Origin: a virus
Reading direction: 5' to 3' (one strand)
IMG/VR virus record: IMGVR_UViG_3300021197_000630
Location: 1-33,624 of that record
Length of the DNA stretch: 33,624 nucleotides
Below, piece by piece: positions 16,755 to 22,999 of the stretch. The notes below the pieces were generated by a model that saw only the letters and a list, made by a program, of their open reading frames with translations, was not told where the DNA came from and ran no database searches. The position numbers and the translations under genes are program-made. Each line of letters opens with the position of its first letter. Within the stretch, counting starts at the first letter, position 1.

Positions 16755-17089
16755 GACACTTTATAAGTTACTTCAATTCCATCTTCTTTTATACCTTGTA
16801 GAATTGTAGGATTTATAGTTTTATCTACAATCATTTTCTTCTTTCTAAGCATTGTAATATGATTATTAAAAGAAGCTTCAGACATTCCAATTTGTTTTCT
16901 AACTAGTTTTCTTACAGGTGTAGAAAATAACATTTTATCTAATCCCTCTTTGTTTTTGTTAGATTGCCATATAGATAAAAAACTAGAAAGCACTTCTATT
17001 TCTTTGTCTTTTAATTTTAACAAAGGGTTAAGTATTTGAAGATACGCCTTCATAGAGTTTGGTATGTTTCCTTTAATAGGTACTATCAT
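16742..17089 (-). CDS. Winged-helix-like regulatory protein (115 aa)
   Basis: The N-terminal part is a helix with LLKLKDKEIEVLSSFLSIW. The middle contains RKQIGMSEASFNNHITMLRKKKMI, which reads as a helix-turn-helix with recognition helix SEASFNNHITMLRKK followed by a wing. The last 25 residues (DGIEVTYKVSWTK) fit a beta hairpin. This is the winged-helix layout of phage and plasmid replication or transcription regulators. It is the first gene after a gap of 68 bases that holds a promoter-like site. Function could be a late transcription regulator; this is inferred. Start at ATG 17089. Confidence 0.7.
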   Translation of the reverse strand: MIVPIKGNIPNSMKAYLQILNPLLKLKDKEIEVLSSFLSIWQSNKNKEGLDKMLFSTPVRKLVRKQIGMSEASFNNHITMLRKKKMIVDKTINPTILQGIKEDGIEVTYKVSWTK

Positions 17090-17093
17090 GCGT

Positions 17094-17122
17094 CAAATAT
17101 AATAAAATTAATTATAATTCAA
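17094..17122 (-). promoter_or_regulatory. Possible promoter before winged-helix gene
   Basis: TATATTTG (17094-17101, minus strand) matches TAnnTTTG, with TTG at 17120-17122 and an 18-base spacer. The -7 box ends only five bases before the ATG at 17089, so transcripts would be nearly leaderless or the true start would be further in. The match may be due to base composition. Confidence 0.4.
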
Positions 17123-17157
17123 CATGTCGATAATTTCTTTTCTATAATCTGCACACT

Positions 17158-17850
17158 TTATAAGCTTGTAAGTGTCATTTTTTCGTTAAACCAAACTATA
17201 AAAAATTCGTTTATTTTAATGTTTGTTTCGTATTCTATTATGTATCTGTATAATGAAAGTTGTAAAGAGTATGTAGAAAATTCACACTCGTCTAGGTGAG
17301 ATACAGGCCCAAGCATCTTTTTTTGGTACCTGCTTTTGTAAGTCATTCTTTTGTTTGTCTTCCAATCAAATATAACCAGCCCTCCAAGAGTATTTGAATA
17401 GTAGAGCTGGTCAACCATACCGCATATCCCAAGATCGCGAGAACCAACGCACAACTCAGAGCGAATAGGTATAAGATTTTCTTTTGATTCTTCATAAAAT
17501 TCTAAAAAGTGGGACTCAATTTTGTCATACGCTTTCATATCTAAATCAAAGTCATATGTTACATTAGTGAGGATCTTATTATTAATGTAGTTTTCCGCAA
17601 ATGCGTGAAATTTACTACCTTTATTACATGCACGTAAACTAATCGAATCCCACTTATCTAGAATGTCCTGCAGTTTTACATTTTCTTTTTCTGCAGAACG
17701 TGCTGCCCAAAAGTCTCTCTCAAAAGTTTCTTTGAATTGTCCAATGAATGTGGTAACAGATATAGCTTCCTGACCCCCGACAGTGTATGTGTGCCCCTTC
17801 TCCGTAAATACCACATCATTGAACTTGTTTAATTCTGTGTATAAAAACAT
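17158..17850 (-). CDS. PD-(D/E)XK nuclease, Cas4/RecB-like (230 aa)
   Basis: Starting at MFLYTELNKF, motifs appear in the right order: GSKFHAF with H82, E132 in IRSELCVG, D147 in GICGMVDQLYY, D162 and K164 in LVIFDWKTNK, and Q197-x3-Y201 in SLQLSLYRY. These are the catalytic motifs of PD-(D/E)XK exonucleases of the RecB/Cas4/lambda-exonuclease type. No iron-sulfur cysteine cluster typical of Cas4 is visible. An ATG at 17883 is in frame but would add a lysine-rich stretch (MKKEKEKKIDI) overlapping the upstream gene, so I prefer 17850. It is transcribed with the packaging block rather than the replication block. It may process DNA ends during late replication or packaging. Confidence 0.82.
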   Translation of the reverse strand: MFLYTELNKFNDVVFTEKGHTYTVGGQEAISVTTFIGQFKETFERDFWAARSAEKENVKLQDILDKWDSISLRACNKGSKFHAFAENYINNKILTNVTYDFDLDMKAYDKIESHFLEFYEESKENLIPIRSELCVGSRDLGICGMVDQLYYSNTLGGLVIFDWKTNKRMTYKSRYQKKMLGPVSHLDECEFSTYSLQLSLYRYIIEYETNIKINEFFIVWFNEKMTLTSL

Positions 17851-17854
17851 AATA

Positions 17855-18061
17855 TCAATCTTCTTCTCCTTCTCCTTCTTCATAAACGGTTTCTGCTTCT
17901 ACAGTAGAATCCGTTATCCATGATTCCCATATTATCTTTGCTTGTTCTTTTGGATCTGTCATATCACACTTAATTGTTAAAAGAAAAGTGGCCAAAAGAA
18001 AACCAAACTGAAATGCCACTAACTTTTCAATCGGGAGAGTCATTGTTGGTTCAACTCTCAA
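17855..18061 (-). CDS. Hypothetical protein (68 aa), first gene of left block
   Basis: A small protein with a hydrophobic patch (LVAFQFGFLLATFLLTI, about 14-30) that could be a membrane segment or buried helix, followed by a polar part and a very acidic end (YEEGEGEED). An alternative start is the ATG at 18043 (MTLPIEKLVAFQ), which would place the hydrophobic segment near the N-terminus. It is the first gene downstream of the promoter-like site at 18134-18164 and ends four bases before the nuclease start. I do not recognise it. The frame is supported by its tight spacing to the nuclease gene. Confidence 0.6.
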   Translation of the reverse strand: MRVEPTMTLPIEKLVAFQFGFLLATFLLTIKCDMTDPKEQAKIIWESWITDSTVEAETVYEEGEGEED

Positions 18062-18133
18062 ACATCAAACGAAGATACTTGTCTGTTCCAACAATCGTCT
18101 CTGATTGAAGTGCTAGTTCGGTAACCCAGCTTG

Positions 18134-18164
18134 CAAATGTAATTAAAAATTTATTATAAAAAAA
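18134..18164 (-). promoter_or_regulatory. Promoter-like site for the left block
   Basis: TACATTTG (18134-18141, minus strand) followed by C matches TAnnTTTG. At 19 bases upstream there is TTTT (18161-18164) in place of TTTG. The surrounding 40 bases are almost pure A/T. Transcription would start near 18126, leaving a leader of 65-83 bases before the 68-residue gene. It sits in the 222-base divergent gap between the two blocks; apart from this site I see no gene there. Confidence 0.55.
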
Positions 18165-18283
18165 TAATTTTAAAATTTTTTGCAGAAATGAAAGAGTAGA
18201 CCACCTATATATCAGCACCCCTTCTATCTTTTGCGGGCTAACACCCCCACAGTGCAAATTATAAATTTAATCCATAACAAGTT

Positions 18284-18628
18284 ATGTCTACTAAATTCAC
18301 AATTTACAAAGTGTCGCTTTCCGAAAAGAATAACACCACTATCGTCCTAAAGGCCGACAGTGCCGTATCCTTTGGAAACTTGCGCCTACAATCAGTCGTT
18401 ATGAATAACTCCTTCTGTTGGCACACTTTCCGCGGAAAGCTTGACACGGAGTTTATTCAACTCCAACAGCAGCACGCTACTGTTGAAGTTCAATCACCAC
18501 AAATTTCCGTCGCTGACGCTGACGGAAAAGGTGGTGGTAAACTCCTGCTCTCACCTAACTCACACCTAAAGGTGTTCGTTAACGGTGTCGAGCAAACTGC
18601 TACGGTTGCTGCGCAACCTCCACAGTAA
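18284..18628 (+). CDS. Hypothetical early protein with C-rich codons (114 aa)
   Basis: First gene of the right block, starting MSTKFTIYKVSLSEKNN and ending in an intrinsic terminator 5 bases after its stop. Its codons are unlike those of most neighbours: many end in C (TTC, ATC, GTC, GCC, CAC, TCC), and GC is clearly higher. This suggests very high expression or a recent origin elsewhere. The protein is mostly beta with SAVSFGNLRLQSVVMNNSF, a Gln-rich stretch (QLQQQHATVEVQ), a Gly-rich turn (DADGKGGGK) and a strand LKVFVNGVEQ. No known family is recognised. Being alone between a divergent promoter region and a terminator, it looks like a strongly expressed single-gene unit. Confidence 0.8.
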   Translation: MSTKFTIYKVSLSEKNNTTIVLKADSAVSFGNLRLQSVVMNNSFCWHTFRGKLDTEFIQLQQQHATVEVQSPQISVADADGKGGGKLLLSPNSHLKVFVNGVEQTATVAAQPPQ

Positions 18629-18632
18629 TAAT

Positions 18633-18660
18633 AGAGCCCTAACGGGCTCTTTATTTTTTT
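18633..18660 (+). terminator. Intrinsic terminator after the 114-aa gene
   Basis: AGAGCCC (18633-18639), loop TAAC, GGGCTCT (18644-18650), then TTATTTTTTT. This is a textbook rho-independent terminator five bases after the stop codon. It isolates the 114-residue gene from the rest of the right block, so a promoter for the downstream genes must lie at 18661-18775. I saw no exact consensus match there, only a partial TATTTG near 18669. Confidence 0.92.
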
Positions 18661-18775
18661 GGTTGATCTATTTGGACTTGGTTGCGTGATCTTTCGTGCA
18701 CCTGTTCATATTCCCACATATCAACTTATAATTCACTTACACACTAATCCACTACATTATAATATATAGCTAATT

Positions 18776-19108
18776 ATGGAAATCAACGACGAATTAAAAA
18801 AAGCTCAATTAGATAAAGATTGGGATAGTATCAAAAGAATATTTGATAAGATAAACGACATCTGCCAACAAGAAGCAGACATGAATGTACTTGAGTTCTT
18901 AAAGTATAGAGATAATACTTCAGAGTCTTGTAGATACTATTCTTTACATTCTAAGACTAAGATAGGACCGTATAAAAACAAACCTAATTGGAATCCAAGA
19001 ACTAAATCTAAATTAGATTTACTTGACTTTAAAAATAGAATAGATTCAAGTATTGGACGCAGATTTCAAGAAGATGCAATAAATGATATGGACACAGGAG
19101 AGCAGTAA
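18776..19108 (+). CDS. Hypothetical early protein (110 aa)
   Basis: Starts MEINDELKKAQLDKDWDSIKR; helical and charged throughout, with a Cys-Gln helix (FDKINDICQQEADMNVLEFL) and a short conserved-looking motif YSLHSKTKIGPYKNKPNWNPR. No membrane segment or enzymatic motif. Its stop codon lies inside a hairpin loop (19097-19118). The gene is in the early-looking part of the right block. I do not recognise the family. The ATG follows an A/T-rich stretch (ATATATAGCTAATT) and is preceded by a 148-base gap that holds the terminator of the gene before. Confidence 0.7.
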   Translation: MEINDELKKAQLDKDWDSIKRIFDKINDICQQEADMNVLEFLKYRDNTSESCRYYSLHSKTKIGPYKNKPNWNPRTKSKLDLLDFKNRIDSSIGRRFQEDAINDMDTGEQ

Positions 19109-19121
19109 TATGCTCTCCTTT
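19097..19121 (+). terminator. Hairpin spanning the stop codon of the 110-aa gene
   Basis: GGAGAGCA (19097-19104), loop GTAATA, TGCTCTCC (19111-19118), followed by TTTAAT. The TAA stop (19106-19108) is in the loop. The short T run makes it a weak terminator or an mRNA 3'-end protecting stem. Its loop resembles that of the hairpin at 20350-20375. Confidence 0.65.
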
Positions 19122-19134
19122 AATATAACTAATT

Positions 19135-19281
19135 ATGAAAAACGCTACACTTATAGAATACCTACAAGCAAGAGTAAAAACTCTTGAGAAAGAGAATAAA
19201 AAGCTTAGAACAGATAATAGTATCCTAAGCCAAGTAGTTGCTAACCTAAAACGAGAAAAGGTTGCAATGCAAACACGATAA
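19135..19281 (+). CDS. Small coiled-coil protein (48 aa)
   Basis: MKNATLIEYLQARVKTLEKE continues as a heptad-like series (VKTLEKENKKLRTDNSILSQ, VVANLKREK) with Leu/Val at regular spacing, so a dimeric coiled coil is likely. It starts 16 bases after the previous hairpin, after ATAACTAATT. It is too short for a family call. The coding frame ends at TAA, after which no clear gene follows for 359 bases. Such small leucine-zipper-like proteins are common among early phage genes and may act as host-directed inhibitors; that is only a guess. Confidence 0.55.
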   Translation: MKNATLIEYLQARVKTLEKENKKLRTDNSILSQVVANLKREKVAMQTR

Positions 19282-19640
19282 AACTAGAAACTTACTAAAA
19301 TACAATCTAGTTCAAAAGGTCGGGAGTAGCTTACCCTTAAATTAACCTAAAAAGTGGGAGGCTGCTATGCAGTACGTTCGTAGTCACGATAATTGTGGAA
19401 CCACAACTAGATTTTATTACAGAACTAGAAAGGACGTGATATTCGTCGTAATCCTAAGCATGATGACAAACTGCTTATTTTAATTAAAGCATATGGTACA
19501 ATAATAGCCGTAAAGGTTAGAATTGATAGGTTCAATTCCTGGTTCTGTAAAATGTTATTGGCAGGTTCGATTCCTGCATGCTTTACTATGCGTAAGCATA
19601 ATCAACAACAATTATTTATTAATCAGTTAAAAAAAAGAAA
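19282..19640 (+). other. Gene-poor stretch with tRNA-like pieces and hairpins
   Basis: No convincing gene. The stretch holds two T-arm-like sequences, GGTTCAATTCC (19529-19539) and GGTTCGATTCC (19564-19574). Each is followed by a 7-base segment (19543-19549 and 19578-19584) that pairs perfectly with an upstream segment (TACAGAA at 19418-19424 and AAAGCAT at 19486-19492). The outer distances, 132 and 99 bases, are too long for normal tRNAs, and the two pairs interleave. Other stems are AACTAGA/TCTAGTT (19282-19312), CTGC-TAT-GCAG (19362-19372), TTGTG/CACAA (19393-19406) and GAATTGA/TCAATTC around 19520-19538. I could not fold a canonical cloverleaf. It may contain degenerate tRNAs, another RNA, or tRNA-derived recombination sites. 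Confidence 0.45.
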
Positions 19641-20336
19641 ATGACTGAACAAACTCAAACAACAGCAGTAGCTCAAGTAGTTACAGATGCAACACCAGTA
19701 AAGATTCATGGTATTGTACCAACAGTTAACCCATCAGTGTTCCAACTAATTTTACGTTCAGAGAACACAAAGCCTTCGGCATCAGGTAGTGGACCAGAAG
19801 GATTCTCCATGTTTATGAGTACATATGCTCAAAATAATATAGAGAAAAGAGTTAAGTATCATTCAGTAGATGCTAACTTCTTAGAAGCTTATGGTCTTGC
19901 TGAAGTTACACGTGACAACAAAGGTAAACTAACAAATGTAGAACTAAATGATATTGATCCTGTATCAGGTGAGATGATTAGTGGTGCAGTAGAACTAAAT
20001 AGTTTACTGAGAGTTAAGGATATTAAAAATCCTATTAACAACCAGTCTATTGTACCTGAGAAATTACCTGAGCATAGACTAATTGTACTTGAGACATTTA
20101 CACAAAAGTTTAATAAAGATGGTAATGGAATAGTAACATGGTCTCAAAAGCCTAAGCAGAATCCTTCTACTAAAGAAGTATTATGTAATCAAGGCAAGCC
20201 AATTTATCGCAATGTGGATCTTACATTTGATATGTCAAGAGAAGATGTATACATCAAGCATGATGGTACAGAACCTATGGCAGCAGTCAGTAGCGATCCA
20301 TTTGCTCAAGGAACTCCAGATGGATTAATGGGGTAG
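19641..20336 (+). CDS. Early protein of unknown function (231 aa)
   Basis: Starts MTEQTQTTAVAQVVTDATPV after an A-rich leader (AAAAAAAAGAAA). Mixed alpha/beta and soluble. Contains NPSVFQLILRSENTKPSASGSG, then a region of strands (EDVYIKHDGTE) and a low-complexity end (DPFAQGTPDGLMG). The short C-terminal DPFAQG resembles tail motifs of proteins that contact replication partners, but no OB-fold signature can be shown. It is followed by a perfect 10-pair hairpin, so it may form its own strongly expressed unit. Its place at the head of the replication genes suggests a DNA-transaction role. I do not recognise a family. Confidence 0.75.
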   Translation: MTEQTQTTAVAQVVTDATPVKIHGIVPTVNPSVFQLILRSENTKPSASGSGPEGFSMFMSTYAQNNIEKRVKYHSVDANFLEAYGLAEVTRDNKGKLTNVELNDIDPVSGEMISGAVELNSLLRVKDIKNPINNQSIVPEKLPEHRLIVLETFTQKFNKDGNGIVTWSQKPKQNPSTKEVLCNQGKPIYRNVDLTFDMSREDVYIKHDGTEPMAAVSSDPFAQGTPDGLMG

Positions 20337-20349
20337 TTTGCAACTGATA

Positions 20350-20380
20350 GACAGAGAGAGTAACATCTCTCTGTCTTTCT
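20350..20380 (+). terminator. Perfect 10-pair hairpin terminator
   Basis: GACAGAGAGA (20350-20359), loop GTAACA, TCTCTCTGTC (20366-20375), then TTTCT. It lies 14 bases after the stop of the 231-residue gene and 19 bases before the next start. The T tract is short, so partial termination or protection of the mRNA 3' end is likely. Confidence 0.8.
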
Positions 20381-20393
20381 AAAGCGATAAGTT

Positions 20394-20579
20394 ATGGCAA
20401 ATATATTCATAGATGACCTTACATCAATAAAGGCTCACGTAGATGAAGATGGTAACATTAATGACTTTAACAAGTTTATGGAATGTCAATCGCATTTCAG
20501 TAATGATATACTATCAGAGTCTGAGTTAGACGAAATCGATAAATTTTACAAAGAATCAATTAAACAAGACAAAAAATGA
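20394..20579 (+). CDS. Hypothetical small acidic protein (61 aa)
   Basis: MANIFIDDLTSIKAHVDEDG is followed by a helical acidic region (SHFSNDILSESELDEIDKFY) and a lysine-rich end. No recognisable domain. It overlaps the start of the next gene by four bases (ATGA), so the two are translationally coupled. The start follows the hairpin at 20350-20375. Family unknown; the frame is supported by the coupling and typical codon use. Confidence 0.6.
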   Translation: MANIFIDDLTSIKAHVDEDGNINDFNKFMECQSHFSNDILSESELDEIDKFYKESIKQDKK

Positions 20580-20791
20580 CACTTACTATCTCTATTATTG
20601 CAATATTATTAACTATTGTTAACTTCATGCAAATAAAATCACAATATGCAGAACATAATAAAATGCAAGCAGTTGTGTTTGATAATGCAGAATCTATACA
20701 TAAACTTAGGACTACCAAGCAAGATAAAGCTAAACGAGGTAGACCAAGAAAGAATGCTCCTAAACCACATGAATTAAATGGAAAGCAATAA
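20576..20791 (+). CDS. Small membrane protein with AT-hook-like tail (71 aa)
   Basis: Residues 3-19 (LTISIIAILLTIVNFMQ) are one hydrophobic membrane helix. The middle is polar. Residues 53-59 are KRGRPRK, an exact GRP-core AT-hook flanked by basic residues, as in minor-groove AT-DNA binders. If both parts work, the protein would tether AT-rich DNA to the inner membrane with the tail in the cytoplasm. It is coupled to the preceding gene by ATGA overlap and overlaps the next by 14 bases. The membrane helix is clear; DNA binding is inferred from the motif alone. Confidence 0.65.
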   Translation: MTLTISIIAILLTIVNFMQIKSQYAEHNKMQAVVFDNAESIHKLRTTKQDKAKRGRPRKNAPKPHELNGKQ

Positions 20792-21098
20792 GGAGTTTAT
20801 AACTCGTATGGTACTGTTTATCAACGAGTTACCACAAGACAAGAGGCGTGATATGTTCACGCTTCTTTCTTTTCTTGACTTTCAATTAACTATGCGAGAT
20901 AACTTGTTTATTACAGAATTATTTGATAAACTTGACCTCCATTTACTAAATAAAATAGATTGGTATGGTAGAGCAAAACTTAAACAAGAAATCAGAGAAG
21001 AACTTAGAAGTTTCTGTAAGACAAGTCAATATTCTTTCACGTTTCATGACAATAACGAAAAGCAAATGCAACAAGTTATGGACAGTAAGACAGATTGA
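20778..21098 (+). CDS. Hypothetical protein (106 aa)
   Basis: Begins MESNKEFITRMVLFINELPQ, helical, with a hydrophobic helix pattern (DMFTLLSFLDFQLTMRDNLF, then ITELFDKLDLHLLNKIDWYG) and a basic-acidic helix (RAKLKQEIREELRSF). It lies between the AT-hook protein and the DNA polymerase and overlaps the former by 14 bases, so it belongs to the replication transcript. No family recognised. The small helical type would fit an accessory factor, but nothing in the sequence decides its role. Confidence 0.6.
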   Translation: MESNKEFITRMVLFINELPQDKRRDMFTLLSFLDFQLTMRDNLFITELFDKLDLHLLNKIDWYGRAKLKQEIREELRSFCKTSQYSFTFHDNNEKQMQQVMDSKTD

Positions 21099-21130
21099 TA
21101 CTATATTAAGAACCTTAAATAAAGATCTAA

Positions 21131-22999
21131 ATGATAAAGTTCGTAGGAAATCCTAAACTTCTTGATTGTTGCGAGATTGTAACAATACAAGATGTAGTAG
21201 ACTATTGCAATAGTACAGATATTATTGCTGTAGATACAGAAACAACGGGTCTTAATCATATAGATGATAGTATGATTATGTTACAGATTGGTGATGACAA
21301 GCAACAGTTTGTTATTGATACTAGATGTGTAGATATAGAACCATTGAGAGATATACTAGAGGGATATAAGCTTAAAATACTACACAATGTTAAGTTTGAT
21401 TATAAGTTTTTAAGAGAATATAATATTAGACTTAATAATGTGTGGGATACTATGCTAACGTCACAAGTTATACATTGTGGTAAAGAGTTATCACATAGTT
21501 TATCTAATGTATTATCTAGAGAGCTTAACATAGAGATGGACAAAAGTGTAAGAACTAATTTTATCTCTAAAGGTAGTGATGAGTTCACAGAATCTGAGAT
21601 AGTATATGGTGCTAAAGATGTAGAATATCTTATACAACTATATTACAATCAACAGATTGCAGTTATAGAGCACAATCTTATAAACACTGCACAGCTTGAG
21701 AATAGAGCTGCGCTAGCATATGCAGATATAGAGTATAATGGTATTGGATTAGATAAAGATAACTGGCTTAGACTTGCAAAGCAAGCAGCATATAAAGTTA
21801 CAAGTATGTGTGATGCACTTGATACATACATAGAATCTAATCCAAAACTTAATAAGTTTATAGATGCTTATGTGCAAGGTGATTTATTTATGGATGCATC
21901 ACAGTTAAGAAAAGTAAATGTAAAATGGTCATCACCAAAACAGGTGTTAGATGTATTTAAAACGTATGGGCTTGACATAGATGATGTAAATGCTAAAAAC
22001 TTAAATGTGCATAGCAAGAATGAGTTTGTCAAAACTTATATTAAATACAAAGAACAGGCCAAACTGGCCACTAGTTATGGTGATAAGTTCCTTGAGAACG
22101 TAGATAGTGACGGTAGAATCCGTACAAGCTTTAGACAAATACTAAATACAGGTAGAGTTGCATCAGGTAAGCCTAATATGCAACAGATACCTGCAGACAA
22201 TGACTATCGTAACTGCTTTGTTAGTGGTGAGGATAATTATGTATTTGTATCAGGCGACTATAGTTCACAGGAGCTATGTATTATAGCCACAGGGAGTAAA
22301 GATCCCGTGTGGATTAAAGCGCTGGAAGATGGAGAAGATCTTCATAGTGTCTGTGCAGATTTAGTTTACGGTAAAGAATGGCAAAATGCAGCAGAGACTG
22401 ACTGTGCTTATATGCAGTCAAAAGCTAAATGCAATTGCAGTAAACATAAGAAGCTGCGTACAAATGTAAAGAGTATAAACTTCGGTTTAGCCTATGGTAT
22501 GGGCCCACACAAACTAGCTGATACATTGCTTATTAGTATCAAAGAGGCAGAGAGATTGATTCAGAAATACTTTACAGCATTTCCTGCAATTAAATACTTT
22601 CTAGAATCTCTTGGTAACTACGGTAAACAGAATGGGCATATTAAAACATATGCACCATATCGACGTATCAGATGGTTTAATGCGTGGGAAGGCAGTAATA
22701 CAGATAAAGCTATGATGGGCAAGATAGAGCGTGCTAGCAAAAACACACCTATACAGGGTAGTGGTGCTGACATGTGTAAATCTGCGCTTATTATGGTACG
22801 TGATCATATTTATGAGAACGATTTACCTGTTAAACTAGTGATGACAGTTCACGATCAGATTGACACTATTGTACATGAGAGCTATGCTCACACATGGTGC
22901 AAGGAGTTGCGTGAGATTATGGAGCGGTCAACATTAGATATTATACCATCAGGGCTACTAAAAGCAGAAACAGAAATATCAACAGTATGGAAAAAGTAA
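21131..22999 (+). CDS. polA: Family A DNA polymerase with 3'-5' exonuclease (622 aa)
   Basis: The replicative polymerase. Exonuclease motifs are intact: D35 and E37 in AVDTETTG, N86/D90 in HNVKFDYKF, Y159/D163 in YGAKDVEYL. The 5'-3' flap nuclease domain of bacterial Pol I is absent. Polymerase motif A is SGDYSSQEL (D376), and motif B has R443, K447, F451 and Y455 in RTNVKSINFGLAYG. Motif C reads TVHDQ (H574-D575-Q576), where the usual HDE has Gln for Glu. A short insert between motifs A and B carries C425, C434, C436 and H439, a possible zinc site. F451 predicts normal discrimination against dideoxy nucleotides. It overlaps the helicase start by 13 bases. Confidence 0.95.
   Translation: MIKFVGNPKLLDCCEIVTIQDVVDYCNSTDIIAVDTETTGLNHIDDSMIMLQIGDDKQQFVIDTRCVDIEPLRDILEGYKLKILHNVKFDYKFLREYNIRLNNVWDTMLTSQVIHCGKELSHSLSNVLSRELNIEMDKSVRTNFISKGSDEFTESEIVYGAKDVEYLIQLYYNQQIAVIEHNLINTAQLENRAALAYADIEYNGIGLDKDNWLRLAKQAAYKVTSMCDALDTYIESNPKLNKFIDAYVQGDLFMDASQLRKVNVKWSSPKQVLDVFKTYGLDIDDVNAKNLNVHSKNEFVKTYIKYKEQAKLATSYGDKFLENVDSDGRIRTSFRQILNTGRVASGKPNMQQIPADNDYRNCFVSGEDNYVFVSGDYSSQELCIIATGSKDPVWIKALEDGEDLHSVCADLVYGKEWQNAAETDCAYMQSKAKCNCSKHKKLRTNVKSINFGLAYGMGPHKLADTLLISIKEAERLIQKYFTAFPAIKYFLESLGNYGKQNGHIKTYAPYRRIRWFNAWEGSNTDKAMMGKIERASKNTPIQGSGADMCKSALIMVRDHIYENDLPVKLVMTVHDQIDTIVHESYAHTWCKELREIMERSTLDIIPSGLLKAETEISTVWKK

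Noticed and set aside
17158-17883. Longer start of the PD-(D/E)XK nuclease at 17883
   Set aside because: The extra 11 residues are lysine-rich, lie inside the upstream gene and add nothing to the fold.
18051-18257. Minus-strand open frame of 68 codons in the divergent gap
   Set aside because: It crosses the promoter-like site at 18134-18164 and an almost pure A/T run. A transcript starting near 18126 would not include its start.
19367-19483. 38-codon frame preceded by GGGAGG
   Set aside because: It runs through hairpins and one of the tRNA-like acceptor segments, and its product has no sensible composition. I cannot exclude a leader peptide.
19429-19644. Open frame ending in ATGA at the start of the 231-residue gene
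   Set aside because: It has no early start codon, and its text (RFNSWFC, AGSIPA) is what translated tRNA T-arms give. The overlap may be chance.
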